Assembly: GCA_900543445.1 (NCBI GenBank)
Contig: UQRC01000031.1
Coordinates: forward strand, 1 to 34,307
Direction: 5' to 3'
Length of the DNA stretch: 34,307 nucleotides
Source: an uncultured Lachnobacterium sp.
GTDB taxonomy: Bacteria; Bacillota; Clostridia; Lachnospirales; Lachnospiraceae
The first letter of the stretch is position 1. Each line of letters begins with the position of its first letter. The notes below the pieces were generated by a model. The model saw nothing but the letters and a program-made list of their open reading frames with translations. It was not told the origin of the DNA and ran no database searches. Made by a program: the position numbers and the translations under genes. Positions 12,655 to 22,107 of the stretch are shown here, one piece after another.

Positions 12655-14046
12655 TTATTGAATCACTAACTGATTTTCTTTCACTTTGGATCCGTCCAGT
12701 GCAATATGGTCATATAATGCGATTCCATAATCAGTTTTCGGATCAACAATCGAATAGTTATCATTTTGTGACAAAATACTTATTTGCTTAAATACAGCAT
12801 AACCCTTATTAATATTATAGACTCCGGTAAGTGAACCAACATCATCGCCAATCGTATAGGTTGATGAGGAATCGCTTTGGATAACAACATCTCCGGCATT
12901 TACCGATTCATCGTCAATGTAATATGCCTTCTTCGTCTCATAATAAATCGTCGGTTGAACCAAAGAAACTGATTCCTTCTTTTTCTCCTTGGTTTGAATT
13001 AATAATCCTGGTGCAGAAGAATCGCCGCCCTGTGTAAAATATTTCTTAGGTACCGTATAGAATTCTTTGCTGGTAATTGCAGAATTAGGAATCTTAAGTC
13101 CTGTTTCTTCAGACAATACCAATTCAACATCAACAAAACGATCATTGACATATCGGATCATCGCGGTACGGAGTGTTAATTCCATATAATAATTTCCATC
13201 TTTTTTCGTCAGCGTAAACGGAACCGTTATCGTAAAATCATCTTTACAAAAGCGAATCTTTACATATTCGTTTTCTGCAAGCTGCTTCGCCACATCATCC
13301 GATATCGGAAGAATAATATTCCATGTTTCACTGTTAATTCTTTTATAAGCAACATCCTGTCCCGAAACCTGCGTATTGTTCTCTAAAGATGTCTGCTTAT
13401 AACTTGTAGAGCTGAGATTATCTACCGTAAAATTATCTGTTGTAACACTTTCATATCCATCCGTGTAATATACCACAACTCCCGGTTTCTCAGATTTTTT
13501 CTTATAGAATGTATTATTAGCTTCCGCAGAATCAATCGCATCGGAAAGCTTGTTTAAAGCATTTACACTCAATGTCTTTGTTAATTGTGAATCCAAATCT
13601 TCTTTCAATGTATATACGGAAGAATACGAATTGGAATCGTATGAGTTATGAAACAAATCAATTTTATCCGATATTTCAGAAAGAGACTGAGAAGTAAGAC
13701 TTGTTCCATCTTTGGCAGCAGATGTGATTTTTTTTGAAAGATCACCTTGCGTATCAATCGAATAAACAATATCATTCACAGATACTTTCTGCCCATTTTT
13801 AATATAATAATTAATGTATCCGCTTTGTCCGGCATAAACTACGGTTTCATCTCGTAAAATCAAGCCTCTATATACATGATTGGTTGCGATTGTTCCCTGT
13901 CCGACTTCATATTCTGCAACCGGACTGGATGTCAGATATGAAATTAAATTAAATGCCATATAAATGATAATGATTAAAAACACAACGATACCGACATTAA
14001 GACTTGGAAACCGATGCATCTTGATCACTTTGTCTTTGTTTGCCAA
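12655..14046 (-). CDS. HlyD-like membrane-anchored adaptor protein
   Basis: A 463-residue protein with one N-terminal membrane span (about 17-39) and a large extracytoplasmic part. The segment GLILRDETVVYAGQSGYINYYIKNGQKVSVNDIV (about 60-95 region) reads as the half-lipoyl/biotinyl motif of HlyD-type adaptors, followed by a helical stretch and beta domains. HlyD proteins link transport ATPases to export; no transporter is next to it. The start is a TTG at 14046, supported by GAGGTG 7 bases upstream; an ATG further in lacks a ribosome site. Lying directly upstream of ylmE-sepF, it may serve the envelope or division, but that is inference. Confidence 0.75.
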   Translation of the reverse strand: MANKDKVIKMHRFPSLNVGIVVFLIIIIYMAFNLISYLTSSPVAEYEVGQGTIATNHVYRGLILRDETVVYAGQSGYINYYIKNGQKVSVNDIVYSIDTQGDLSKKITSAAKDGTSLTSQSLSEISDKIDLFHNSYDSNSYSSVYTLKEDLDSQLTKTLSVNALNKLSDAIDSAEANNTFYKKKSEKPGVVVYYTDGYESVTTDNFTVDNLSSTSYKQTSLENNTQVSGQDVAYKRINSETWNIILPISDDVAKQLAENEYVKIRFCKDDFTITVPFTLTKKDGNYYMELTLRTAMIRYVNDRFVDVELVLSEETGLKIPNSAITSKEFYTVPKKYFTQGGDSSAPGLLIQTKEKKKESVSLVQPTIYYETKKAYYIDDESVNAGDVVIQSDSSSTYTIGDDVGSLTGVYNINKGYAVFKQISILSQNDNYSIVDPKTDYGIALYDHIALDGSKVKENQLVIQ

Positions 14047-14075
14047 CGAATTTCACCTCATAATTTGATACTCTT

Positions 14076-14104
14076 ATATTACCATTTTCACACCTTGAAT
14101 ACAA
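14076..14104 (-). promoter_or_regulatory. weak candidate promoter for the hlyD-ylmE-sepF operon
   Basis: On the minus strand TTGTAT (14099-14104), 17-base spacer, TAATAT (14076-14081), 30 bases before the TTG start. Both boxes are imperfect; it is the best match in the divergent gap between this operon and the DUF378 gene. Confidence 0.35.
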
Positions 14105-14182
14105 TCGTTGATAATCATGTATATTTTAATTCATTTGGAACAAACTATGTAAAGAATATCAAAAACGGAGGTAAAAAGAATA

Positions 14183-14389
14183 ATGAAATGGTTAGATAAC
14201 TGCCTGCTGACACTTGCTATCATTGGATGCATTGTATGGGGATTAATCGGATTTTTCCAGTTTAACCTAGTTTCCTTTTTGTTTGGAGACGGAACATGGC
14301 TCACCAGGATTATTTATGCACTTGTAGGTTTAAGCGGATTATACATCATCAGTTTTTATGGCAGAATTCGTTCATCTATGGAAGATTAG
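14183..14389 (+). CDS. DUF378 family small membrane protein
   Basis: A 68-residue protein with two membrane spans (about 5-27 and 40-58) joined by a short loop, matching the DUF378 family (PF04070) in length and in the start MKWLDNCLLTLAIIGCI. No function is established. Start at 14183 with GGAGGT at 14167. It is the only plus-strand gene between the division operon and lexA, is divergent from hlyD, and ends in a strong bidirectional terminator. Confidence 0.85.
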   Translation: MKWLDNCLLTLAIIGCIVWGLIGFFQFNLVSFLFGDGTWLTRIIYALVGLSGLYIISFYGRIRSSMED

Positions 14390-14395
14390 CCAAGA

Positions 14396-14435
14396 AAAAG
14401 TACCGCTGGTCACCAACTTGGCCAACGGTACTTTT
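14396..14435. terminator. bidirectional intrinsic terminator
   Basis: A 10-bp stem (14396-14405 with 14426-14435) with a T run on each strand, between the convergent DUF378 and plsC genes. Confidence 0.85.
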
Positions 14436-14437
14436 GT

Positions 14438-15157
14438 TTATTTATCTGTTACTTCATTTACTTTTTCTTCAATTCTCTGCTTAACCAATGCAGCGATCTC
14501 ATGCGTCTTCATATTCTTATATTCATCATAATAAATCGGATCCAGATAGTACACATAGGTTGTAATCGGACCACAGTGAAAACTGTTAAATACCTTATAA
14601 GAATCAATTAAAGCAATCGGAACAATTGGAGCCTTTGATTTTAATGCGATTTTAAAACTTCCAGCCTTAAAATCACAAACCTTATTACGGTTATTGAATT
14701 TATATCCTCCTTCTGGAAATAAAATATAGCGTCTTCCAGCCTCGACTTCTTTGGTCACCTGATTAATAATAGTAATTCCCTGTCTTGGATTGTCTTTCTC
14801 CAAACGCTTTGCCTGAACAAGATCACAAAACTCTCTTACAAGAATTGTGTGTGATTTAAACTTGTCCATCACAAAGGAACACGGTTTCTCATGTGTGTAC
14901 ATAATACCGAGCACATCGTATTTTCCCTGGTGGTTCGGATACATCATATACCCGCCTTCTTTCGGCAGGTTTTCTACACCAAATGCCTTCGTTGAAATCT
15001 TACCGGTTTTATTCATAAGATATATAACATGATGTACTAATGCATAACGTTGCTCATCCGTATAACGTTCCGGATGCATCGCACGATTGCGCATAAGTGG
15101 AATAATATATGGTGCACGATGAAGATTCATGAATATTACATAAAATAATTTAAACAT
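14438..15157 (-). CDS. plsC: 1-acyl-sn-glycerol-3-phosphate acyltransferase (PlsC family)
   Basis: A 239-residue acyltransferase. The catalytic HX4D motif is NHQGKYD (His76, Asp81); the substrate-binding motif FPEGG (147-151) stands where most members have FPEGT; PIVPIALIDS (about 180-189) is motif IV. These enzymes acylate lysophosphatidic acid to phosphatidic acid at the membrane in phospholipid synthesis. A hydrophobic N-terminus (residues 1-20) suits membrane association. The stop lies just beyond the shared terminator. The Thr-to-Gly change in the FPEG motif may indicate a different acceptor. Confidence 0.88.
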   Translation of the reverse strand: MFKLFYVIFMNLHRAPYIIPLMRNRAMHPERYTDEQRYALVHHVIYLMNKTGKISTKAFGVENLPKEGGYMMYPNHQGKYDVLGIMYTHEKPCSFVMDKFKSHTILVREFCDLVQAKRLEKDNPRQGITIINQVTKEVEAGRRYILFPEGGYKFNNRNKVCDFKAGSFKIALKSKAPIVPIALIDSYKVFNSFHCGPITTYVYYLDPIYYDEYKNMKTHEIAALVKQRIEEKVNEVTDK

Positions 15158-15250
15158 ATTTCAATTCTCCTACCCATGCATTATAAAGCATTCCATCATT
15201 TTTTTCAATCTTGTCCTTGATGAGATTCATCAATTCGAATACATCCGTCT

Positions 15251-15631
15251 CTACTTTATTTCTGTAGAATAATAAGCAATCGTAAGGTAATCTCCTGCAT
15301 GAAGCTCGTCCTGATTTGTAAGATGATTTAATTCACTGGTCTCTTTGATAAAATCATCTTTAGAATAAACACCATCTACTATATATTTATCAGAAAGGGT
15401 CCACAAACTGTCACCTTTCTCAATCTGAATGCTTGTATAATATTTGTGAAGTGGCTTATTGTCACGTGAACTTGCAAATGTGCGAATACTGCTTCCAAGT
15501 AAAATTAACAGAGAAACAATTAAAATACCTGCAATAGCAATCACGCGCTTCTGAATCATCACTTTACGTGCTCTCTGATTCAAACTGTCATTCGCTTTCC
15601 GGGAAATTTTTTCATTATAAACACGTCTCAT
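15251..15631 (-). CDS. yneA: LysM-domain membrane protein, YneA-like SOS cell-division inhibitor
   Basis: A 126-residue protein: basic cytoplasmic start, one membrane span (about 29-47) and an extracytoplasmic LysM domain (about 66-119, with GDSLWTLSDKY and AGDYLTI). This is the YneA plan; in Bacillus YneA is made during the SOS response and delays division. The start at 15631 has AGGAGG 8 bases upstream; the longer frame to 15652 lacks one. It is divergent from lexA, as yneA is in Bacillus, and a TTGACA-17-TATATT promoter (15760-15788) contains a LexA box within its spacer. The assignment rests on domain layout, neighbour and LexA boxes. Confidence 0.82.
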   Translation of the reverse strand: MRRVYNEKISRKANDSLNQRARKVMIQKRVIAIAGILIVSLLILLGSSIRTFASSRDNKPLHKYYTSIQIEKGDSLWTLSDKYIVDGVYSKDDFIKETSELNHLTNQDELHAGDYLTIAYYSTEIK

Positions 15632-15735
15632 AAATTTATCCTCCTTGTACATCTGTAAATGTATGTATTTTGATTTATCCCTATCTTATTCGAAACACTG
15701 TCCTATAAAAAGTTCAATAAAAGAATAAATGTTTG

Positions 15736-15749
15736 CGAACATTTGTTTG
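15736..15749. promoter_or_regulatory. LexA (SOS) box 1
   Basis: CGAACATTTGTTTG matches CGAAC-N4-GTTYG exactly. It lies just downstream of the predicted start of the yneA-like transcript. Confidence 0.9.
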
Positions 15750-15759
15750 CTGTAAGCAT

Positions 15760-15788
15760 AATATAATACACGAACGTTTGTTTGTCAA
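15760..15788 (-). promoter_or_regulatory. promoter of the yneA-like gene
   Basis: On the minus strand TTGACA (15783-15788), 17-base spacer, TATATT (15760-15765). LexA box 2 (15771-15784) fills the spacer and overlaps the -35, and box 1 sits downstream of the start, so LexA should repress tightly. Confidence 0.75.
15771..15784. promoter_or_regulatory. LexA (SOS) box 2
   Basis: CGAACGTTTGTTTG is an exact match to CGAAC-N4-GTTYG, inside the yneA-like promoter. Confidence 0.9.
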
Positions 15789-15795
15789 TAAAAAT

Positions 15796-15823
15796 CGAAC
15801 AAATTTTCGAGAATATATGTTTG
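15796..15823. promoter_or_regulatory. two degenerate LexA boxes (3 and 4)
   Basis: CGAACAAATTTTCG (15796-15809) has one mismatch to CGAAC-N4-GTTYG; AGAATATATGTTTG (15810-15823) has two. They lie directly side by side between the two promoters and could favour cooperative LexA binding. Confidence 0.55.
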
Positions 15824-15849
15824 CTTTTAAACCGAACATATGTTACACT
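15821..15849 (+). promoter_or_regulatory. lexA promoter with LexA box 5
   Basis: TTGCTT (15821-15826), 17-base spacer, TACACT (15844-15849) with a TGT extension. LexA box CGAACATATGTTAC (15833-15846, near-perfect) occupies the spacer and the -10, giving lexA autoregulation. Confidence 0.65.
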
Positions 15850-15915
15850 TTATTTAACAACCTGTCGATGGTTGTAATTATGCGAATATAAATCTATTTT
15901 GGAGGAGTTATTTTT

Positions 15916-16533
15916 ATGGCATATGGCAAGATTTCAGATAAGCAAAGAGAAATATTAGATTATATTAAAACAGAGATTTTAAACAAGGGATATCCGCCAA
16001 CGGTTCGCGATATATGTGAGGCGGTCAAGCTGAAATCCACGTCTTCCGTTCACTCTCACCTTGAGACATTGGAAAAAAATGGTTATATCCGAAGAGATCC
16101 GACAAAGCCTCGTGCAATCGAAATCGTGGATGATAATTTTAATTTAACAAGGCGTGAAGTTGTTAATGTCCCTATGATCGGACGGGTCGCTGCAGGCCAG
16201 CCGATTCTCGCAGTCGAGAATATTGAATCTTATTTCCCGATTCCTGCTGAGTTTATGCCAAATGCGGAATCGTTTATGCTTCGTGTGCAGGGAGAAAGTA
16301 TGATCAATGCTGGTATATTTGACGGAGATAATATTCTGGTAGAGAAATGTGATACTGCACATAACGGAGAAATGGTCGTAGCGCTTGTGGATGATTCCGC
16401 TACGGTTAAAACTTTTTACAAAGAAGGGGATCATATACGTCTGCAGCCAGAGAATGATTTTATGGATCCTATCATTGTTCCGGATTGTAAAATTCTTGGT
16501 AAAGTATTTGGCGTATTTCGCTTATTTCCATAA
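15916..16533 (+). CDS. lexA: SOS repressor LexA
   Basis: A 205-residue LexA. N-terminal winged helix-turn-helix (about 26-60, with [11 protein letters not shown] and the recognition helix [12 protein letters not shown]). C-terminal S24 self-cleaving domain: cleavage site Ala93-Gly94 (VAAGQP), nucleophile Ser128 (GESM) and general base Lys165 (ATVKTF). It represses SOS genes until RecA filaments trigger autocleavage. Start at 15916 with GGAGGA at 15901. Divergent from the yneA-like gene across five LexA-box-like sites; a perfect 34-base palindromic terminator follows. Confidence 0.97.
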   Translation: MAYGKISDKQREILDYIKTEILNKGYPPTVRDICEAVKLKSTSSVHSHLETLEKNGYIRRDPTKPRAIEIVDDNFNLTRREVVNVPMIGRVAAGQPILAVENIESYFPIPAEFMPNAESFMLRVQGESMINAGIFDGDNILVEKCDTAHNGEMVVALVDDSATVKTFYKEGDHIRLQPENDFMDPIIVPDCKILGKVFGVFRLFP

Positions 16534-16563
16534 ATCAAATACAATGAGATAATTTCACTTATA

Positions 16564-16597
16564 AAAAGACAGTCAGAAAATTTTCTGACTGTCTTTT
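16564..16597. terminator. bidirectional intrinsic terminator (perfect 34-base palindrome)
   Basis: Bases 16564-16580 are the exact complement of 16581-16597; the stem ends in A/T runs, giving T tails in both directions. It lies between convergent lexA and rsfS. Confidence 0.9.
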
Positions 16598-16613
16598 CTT
16601 TAAAAATATAAAA

Positions 16614-16952
16614 TTATAATTCTACAATTTTTCCATCTCTCCAAATTCTTTCCAAATCATAGAATAAACGATCCTCTTTTGAGAACAGATGAACAATGAT
16701 ATCCTGATAATCCATCAAAATCCAGGTTGACTGACTGTTTCCTTCAATCTGCTTTGCATGCAGTCCCGCTTTATATAAAGCTTCATCGACCGCATCCTGC
16801 ATTGCTGTCAACTGATTCTGGTTGCTACCATTTGCAATAATGAAATAATCAGCAATCGAAGAAACTCCCGCAATATCAATTACGGTTACATCTTCCGCTT
16901 TCTTATCTTCCAGCGCAGCAACCGCTGCCTTTACAATATCTAATGTTTCCAT
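16614..16952 (-). CDS. rsfS: ribosome silencing factor RsfS
   Basis: A 112-residue RsfS/Iojap protein. It binds L14 on the 50S subunit and blocks joining with 30S when nutrients are short. Signatures ADYFIIANG (about 34-42), STWILMDY and IIVHLF with the following RLFYDLERIW are complete, so it is full length. Its start overlaps the end of yqeK by 13 bases, the order yqeK-rsfS being standard in Firmicutes. Last gene of the minus-strand assembly cluster; ends in the terminator shared with lexA. Confidence 0.95.
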   Translation of the reverse strand: METLDIVKAAVAALEDKKAEDVTVIDIAGVSSIADYFIIANGSNQNQLTAMQDAVDEALYKAGLHAKQIEGNSQSTWILMDYQDIIVHLFSKEDRLFYDLERIWRDGKIVEL

Positions 16953-17530
16953 GGTTGCTCCTTTCCAAACTGCTTATAAAACTCATAAGTTAACTGGGTT
17001 GCCGGGTCAATCGAGCCTTTGCGGTTGTTAAGATAATGAAGTGTGTCGTAGAGTATTTCCGCTACCCCCTGATTCAGATCATGAAATGCAATCTCACGAA
17101 TTTCTTCAAGGTGCGGTGCTTCTTTCCGCATCGGTTCAATATAATCAGCAATATAAATAATTTTGTCAAGGATACTCATGTCCGGCTCACCGGTTGTGTG
17201 CACCTTAATCGCATGGAGAATATCCGGATCGGTAACTCCATATTGTTCCTCAGCCAAAGCCATACCGGCCTTAGCGTGAAGCAGCCCCGGATTCTCCAAC
17301 TCCACTGCTGTCATCAGAATATGATGATCTTCACACAGTCGGATTTTCTCAGCCGTTGACAAACACTTTGCACAGTCATGTAAAAGTCCGGCAAGCATCG
17401 CTTTCTCTATCGGATAGCGATTCGCCATAGCCAGACAGCCCGCAGTATACATAACGCCTTTGGTGTGCTCATAACGCTCCTTATCCAGGGTTTTCTTTAA
17501 TTTTTTACGAATTTCATTCTGTTCCATCAT
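16940..17530 (-). CDS. yqeK: YqeK HD-domain hydrolase (diadenosine tetraphosphatase type)
   Basis: A 196-residue HD-superfamily protein. Metal-binding residues: His22 (YEHT), His51-Asp52 in LLHDCAK, then HAKAG and VHTTGEPDM, and IYIADYIEP carrying the last Asp; all are YqeK signatures. YqeK proteins hydrolyse Ap4A symmetrically to two ADP. Start at 17530 (tandem ATG) with GGAG upstream. Sits between nadD and rsfS; in some Firmicutes nadD and yqeK are fused. Confidence 0.92.
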   Translation of the reverse strand: MMEQNEIRKKLKKTLDKERYEHTKGVMYTAGCLAMANRYPIEKAMLAGLLHDCAKCLSTAEKIRLCEDHHILMTAVELENPGLLHAKAGMALAEEQYGVTDPDILHAIKVHTTGEPDMSILDKIIYIADYIEPMRKEAPHLEEIREIAFHDLNQGVAEILYDTLHYLNNRKGSIDPATQLTYEFYKQFGKEQPWKH

Positions 17531-17561
17531 TCATTTTGCTCCGTACATCGCTGTCAGTTCT

Positions 17562-18164
17562 TTAACCATTATATAAATTGTGCTCATGAATATAATCAAG
17601 CACTTCATTCGGGAAATCCTTTTCATCCGGGTTATGATTCAGCAATCTTGTCCGGATCTCCGTTGAAGAAACAGGATATTCCTCACATTCTATCATCCGG
17701 ATGTCCGCAGAATACAGTTCGTTCAGCTTCTGGATTTTCTTCGCTAAAGAACTTCCACTATAAGGTTTACGCGGCATCACTAAAATGGTACAAAGCTTCG
17801 TAATAATTTCAGGATAAACCCAATGGTCAAAATAATCCAAAGAATCTCCACCCATAATAAAATAAAAGCGATTCTCCGGGTGTTCTTCCGTTATTTTCTG
17901 AAGCGTACGATATGTGTAGCTACGTTCCTCCGAATCAATCTCCACACGGGAAACCCGAAGACGATGATCGACCTTTGCAGCAAGCTCACACATATGATAA
18001 CGATGATTTGCATCTGTCATGGATTTTTCATCCTTGTTTGGAGAATGACCGGCAGGAATCAGCCAAAGCTGATCTAAAGCAAACTTATCGCATGCAGCTA
18101 GAGCCATATGAATATGTCCGTTGTGGATCGGGTCAAATGATCCGCCTAAAATTCCAATTTTCAT
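17562..18164 (-). CDS. nadD: nicotinate-nucleotide adenylyltransferase NadD
   Basis: A 200-residue enzyme that joins nicotinate mononucleotide and ATP to give deamido-NAD. The nucleotidyltransferase motif GGSFDPIHNGH is at 7-17 and the ISTEIR-type motif SSTEIR at 166-171; FIMGGDSLDYFDHW is the NadD substrate-binding region. Full length. It starts six bases after the yhbY stop and is followed 31 bases later by yqeK, forming one operon. Confidence 0.96.
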   Translation of the reverse strand: MKIGILGGSFDPIHNGHIHMALAACDKFALDQLWLIPAGHSPNKDEKSMTDANHRYHMCELAAKVDHRLRVSRVEIDSEERSYTYRTLQKITEEHPENRFYFIMGGDSLDYFDHWVYPEIITKLCTILVMPRKPYSGSSLAKKIQKLNELYSADIRMIECEEYPVSSTEIRTRLLNHNPDEKDFPNEVLDYIHEHNLYNG

Positions 18165-18170
18165 AATACT

Positions 18171-18461
18171 TTATTCTGGTAATTTAATCTTAGGATTCTT
18201 CTTTGCCTGACGATAGAAAATCATCTTTTTACCGATGACTTTGACAACCGTACTATGTGTGCGTTCCGCAATCACATTGGCAATCTCCTTAGGATCATCA
18301 ATACAATTCTTGAGAACCGATACTTTGATCAGTTCCCGCTTCTCAATTGCTGCATCAAGCGCTTCAATGATCTCCGGGGTCAGTGAAGCCTTTCCGATCT
18401 GAAAAATCGGATCGATCGTACTTGCAAGGCTGCTAAGATAAGCGCGTTGCTTACTGTTCAT
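18171..18461 (-). CDS. yhbY: YhbY ribosome assembly RNA-binding protein (CRM domain)
   Basis: A 96-residue single CRM-domain protein with the GxxG-type loop region and the family pattern LSSLASTIDPIFQIGKA, ELIKVSVLKN and VIGKKMIFYR. YhbY binds pre-50S particles. Start at 18461 with AGGAGG upstream (complement of 18468-18473). Between obgE and nadD, as in many Firmicutes. Confidence 0.93.
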   Translation of the reverse strand: MNSKQRAYLSSLASTIDPIFQIGKASLTPEIIEALDAAIEKRELIKVSVLKNCIDDPKEIANVIAERTHSTVVKVIGKKMIFYRQAKKNPKIKLPE

Positions 18462-18473
18462 AGTATCGTCCTC

Positions 18474-19778
<1,305 letters not shown>

Positions 19779-19788
19779 TTACAAAAAT

Positions 19789-19811
19789 CCCCCGGCTAAA
19801 TCAGTCGGGGG
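19789..19811 (-). terminator. terminator/attenuator between rpmA and obgE
   Basis: A GC-rich stem (19789-19797 with 19803-19811, one wobble) followed on the minus strand by ATTTTTG. It should let the ribosomal protein genes be made in excess of obgE. Confidence 0.8.
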
Positions 19812-19817
19812 TTTTTA

Positions 19818-20105
19818 CTACTGGTTATCTACTGGATATACAGAAGCCTGCTTCTTGTCTTTTCCAACTCTCTCGAATCTTAATACACCATCTACTAAAG
19901 CGAATAATGTATCATCTCCGCCGATACCTACATTCACACCTGGACGAATCTTGGTACCGCGCTGTCTGTAAAGAATGTTTCCAGCCTTTACGAACTGTCC
20001 GTCTGCTCTCTTAGCTCCTAATCTCTTGGACTCGGAATCACGGCCGTTCTTTGTAGAACCAACTCCCTTTTTATGAGCGAAAAACTGAAGGTTCATATTT
20101 AACAT
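19818..20105 (-). CDS. rpmA: 50S ribosomal protein L27 with cleavable N-terminus
   Basis: A 95-residue L27. It begins MLNMNLQFF before the mature AHKKGVGST start, so the first nine residues form the Firmicutes-type propeptide removed by Prp; the mature N-terminus reaches the peptidyl transferase centre. The start at 20105 has GGAGG 8 bases upstream, overlapping the prp stop; a second ATG three codons in lacks such spacing. Directly downstream of prp. Confidence 0.97.
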   Translation of the reverse strand: MLNMNLQFFAHKKGVGSTKNGRDSESKRLGAKRADGQFVKAGNILYRQRGTKIRPGVNVGIGGDDTLFALVDGVLRFERVGKDKKQASVYPVDNQ

Positions 20106-20108
20106 GTC

Positions 20109-20435
20109 TTACACCTCCTTGAAATTAAGAATGATAAATTCATTCCCATAGTCATTTTGTATTCCTTGTAAGCCCAAAATCATGGATTCTACAAGAAGCT
20201 GCGCATCATGATCTGCACTCTCTTCAAATGTAAAATCAATCAAACCGGATTCCTCTTCTGTCTCAAGGTGAAACGAAGAATTTGTAAGCGAGTCAATGGA
20301 ATTGATCGTATTGATCACAAGAGCCGAAACTCCTGCACAGATAATATCACTTCCACTCTCTGCATATCCCGAATGACCGATGCAACGAAACCCCGTCACA
20401 TCCTCATGATTCTGATAAATCGTTATAGTAATCAT
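20109..20435 (-). CDS. prp: ribosomal-processing cysteine protease Prp
   Basis: A 108-residue protease that removes the L27 propeptide. The catalytic pair is His21 (GHSGYAESG) and Cys33 (DIICAGVSAL). It lies between rplU and rpmA, its standard location, and its stop is 4 bases from the rpmA ATG. The L27 encoded next door carries the matching cleavage sequence. Confidence 0.95.
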   Translation of the reverse strand: MITITIYQNHEDVTGFRCIGHSGYAESGSDIICAGVSALVINTINSIDSLTNSSFHLETEEESGLIDFTFEESADHDAQLLVESMILGLQGIQNDYGNEFIILNFKEV

Positions 20436-20452
20436 ATAACAATTCCTATCGA

Positions 20453-20761
20453 TTATCCATTAATCTTTTCAATCTTAACCTGGGTGAACGCCTGTCTATG
20501 ACCGTTCTTCTTGTGATAACCGGTTTTTCTCTTGTACTTGTAAACGATTACTTTCTTACCTCTGCCCTCTTTAACGACAGAAGCTTCAACAGTTGCTCCG
20601 GCTACAGTTGGATTTCCAACCTTCATCTCGTCGCCAGAAACTGCTAATACCTGATCAAAAGTAACCTTCTCACCAGCCTCAACTCCAAGCTTTTCAATGG
20701 TAATGATATCGCCTTCGGATACTTTGTACTGTTTACCACCTGTTGCTATAATTGCGTACAT
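20453..20761 (-). CDS. rplU: 50S ribosomal protein L21
   Basis: A 102-residue L21, full length, with [14 protein letters not shown] at the start and the basic [14 protein letters not shown] segment that contacts 23S rRNA. The start at 20761 is fixed by AGGAGGTG; the frame open upstream to 20782 lies in the leader. First gene of rplU-prp-rpmA, with a clear promoter and an about 100-base leader. Confidence 0.97.
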   Translation of the reverse strand: MYAIIATGGKQYKVSEGDIITIEKLGVEAGEKVTFDQVLAVSGDEMKVGNPTVAGATVEASVVKEGRGKKVIVYKYKRKTGYHKKNGHRQAFTQVKIEKING

Positions 20762-20860
20762 ATGGCACCTCCTATTTATCATTACTCGCCAGTTACGGTG
20801 TTCTGCTTCCCTGCAAAATGCATATAGTAGACAGAACTTCTACCTCACTGTGCGGCATAC
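20762..20860 (-). promoter_or_regulatory. rplU 5' leader, probable L21 leader RNA
   Basis: About 100 transcribed bases between the predicted start and the rplU ribosome site. Firmicutes have a structured L21 leader here through which ribosomal protein production is autoregulated. I infer it from position and the compact paired segments; I have not matched the covariance model. Confidence 0.55.
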
Positions 20861-20866
20861 TAGAGT

Positions 20867-20895
20867 ATAATAGCATACTCGTCCTTTATCGTCAA
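20867..20895 (-). promoter_or_regulatory. rplU operon promoter
   Basis: On the minus strand TTGACG (20890-20895), 17-base spacer, TATTAT (20867-20872), start expected near 20860. Five of six matches in each box. Confidence 0.8.
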
Positions 20896-20911
20896 TAGTT
20901 TTATCTAAAAT

Positions 20912-22105
20912 TTATTGTAAAATTTCCCGCAACGATTTATATACTTTTTTTCGCGTTAATTCTACCAGTCCAAGTCTTGTAATATCAATAAACTGAGCCG
21001 GAACAGTATCCTTTTTTAATTCCTGTCTGATACAGCGTATCAGTTCTTCCTTCTGTTCCTGAGATTTTAAGTTAATAAAATCAACAATGATCATGCCGGA
21101 AATGTTGCGTAGCTTAAGCTGACGTGCAATTTCTCTTGCAGCCTCAAGGTTAATTCTTAAAATGGTATCTTCTTTACGCGACTGATTCTTACCACTATTC
21201 ACATCAATTACCGTCAGAGTCTCGAGAGTCTCAATTATAATATTTGCCCCGGAAGGAAGCCAGACCTTAGAATTTAACAGTTCATCCATATTCCCGCGAA
21301 TATGATAAAGTGTCGACAGGCTTAACGCATCATCTTTATAGAATTTAAGCAAGCCGTCCTGACAAAGTTTTGGCATATAGTCATTGATTTCCTTATAGAT
21401 TTCCGGACAATCCGTATAGATCCGCTCAATCGACGCCATATCCTGTGCCTTTAGTCTTGCCAGATATCCCGGAATATTGCGGTAAAGAAGCGATCCTGCC
21501 TTCTCATGAACTCCGGTTTGCATTAAGTGTTTAAATACCGTTTGTACACGAATGATATCTTCACGCAAAGCCGGCTCTTCTATAGAAGCCGCATTTGTTC
21601 GAAACACAAGACCATATCCAGTATCTTCATGATCCGTGCAACAACTTTCAGCAATTGTAAGAAGCTCGTCTGCCCGTGTACCGGTAATTTTTTTCGATGT
21701 ACCAAGCGTTGTGTTTGTTGTTGTAAGAAAACAATAATGCCCATGGATCGTAAGTTTTGTGCTGACAACCGGATCCTTCGTTTTAACCGCATCCCTTGTT
21801 ACTTGTACAAGAATCTCGTCACCTTCACACAAAGGCTTTGTCTCAGATTGTTTTTTTGCATAAATCGGGCTTTTCAAATCGCTAAGCGGCAGATAGCACT
21901 TCTGTCCGCCTGCAATTCGGACAAAAGCAGCCTGAATGTTTGGCACAATTTTTTCGACAAAGCCGACATAAATATGATCCAGAAGTGTCTCATCCTGTGG
22001 CTCATACAACTGTATATCTGACAGTTTTCGATTCTCGTCCACCACAAGATAGGCACAGTATTTCTTTTGATTATGTTCAATTTCGGTAATGATCAGACGG
22101 TTCAT
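20912..22105 (-). CDS. rng: ribonuclease E/G family protein
   Basis: A 397-residue RNase E/G-type endoribonuclease. N-terminal S1-like domain (about 35-110; GFVEKIVPNIQAAFVRI) and the catalytic core with TVIDVNSGKN (Asp ligand region) and IIVDFINL. It cuts single-stranded AU-rich RNA and matures rRNA ends. It ends soon after LTRKKVYKSLREIL, so the zinc-link CxxC and small domain of E. coli RNase G (about 490 residues) are missing; many Clostridia have such short forms. Start at 22105, two bases after the preceding gene's stop. Confidence 0.9.
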   Translation of the reverse strand: MNRLIITEIEHNQKKYCAYLVVDENRKLSDIQLYEPQDETLLDHIYVGFVEKIVPNIQAAFVRIAGGQKCYLPLSDLKSPIYAKKQSETKPLCEGDEILVQVTRDAVKTKDPVVSTKLTIHGHYCFLTTTNTTLGTSKKITGTRADELLTIAESCCTDHEDTGYGLVFRTNAASIEEPALREDIIRVQTVFKHLMQTGVHEKAGSLLYRNIPGYLARLKAQDMASIERIYTDCPEIYKEINDYMPKLCQDGLLKFYKDDALSLSTLYHIRGNMDELLNSKVWLPSGANIIIETLETLTVIDVNSGKNQSRKEDTILRINLEAAREIARQLKLRNISGMIIVDFINLKSQEQKEELIRCIRQELKKDTVPAQFIDITRLGLVELTRKKVYKSLREILQ

Positions 22106-22107
22106 CG

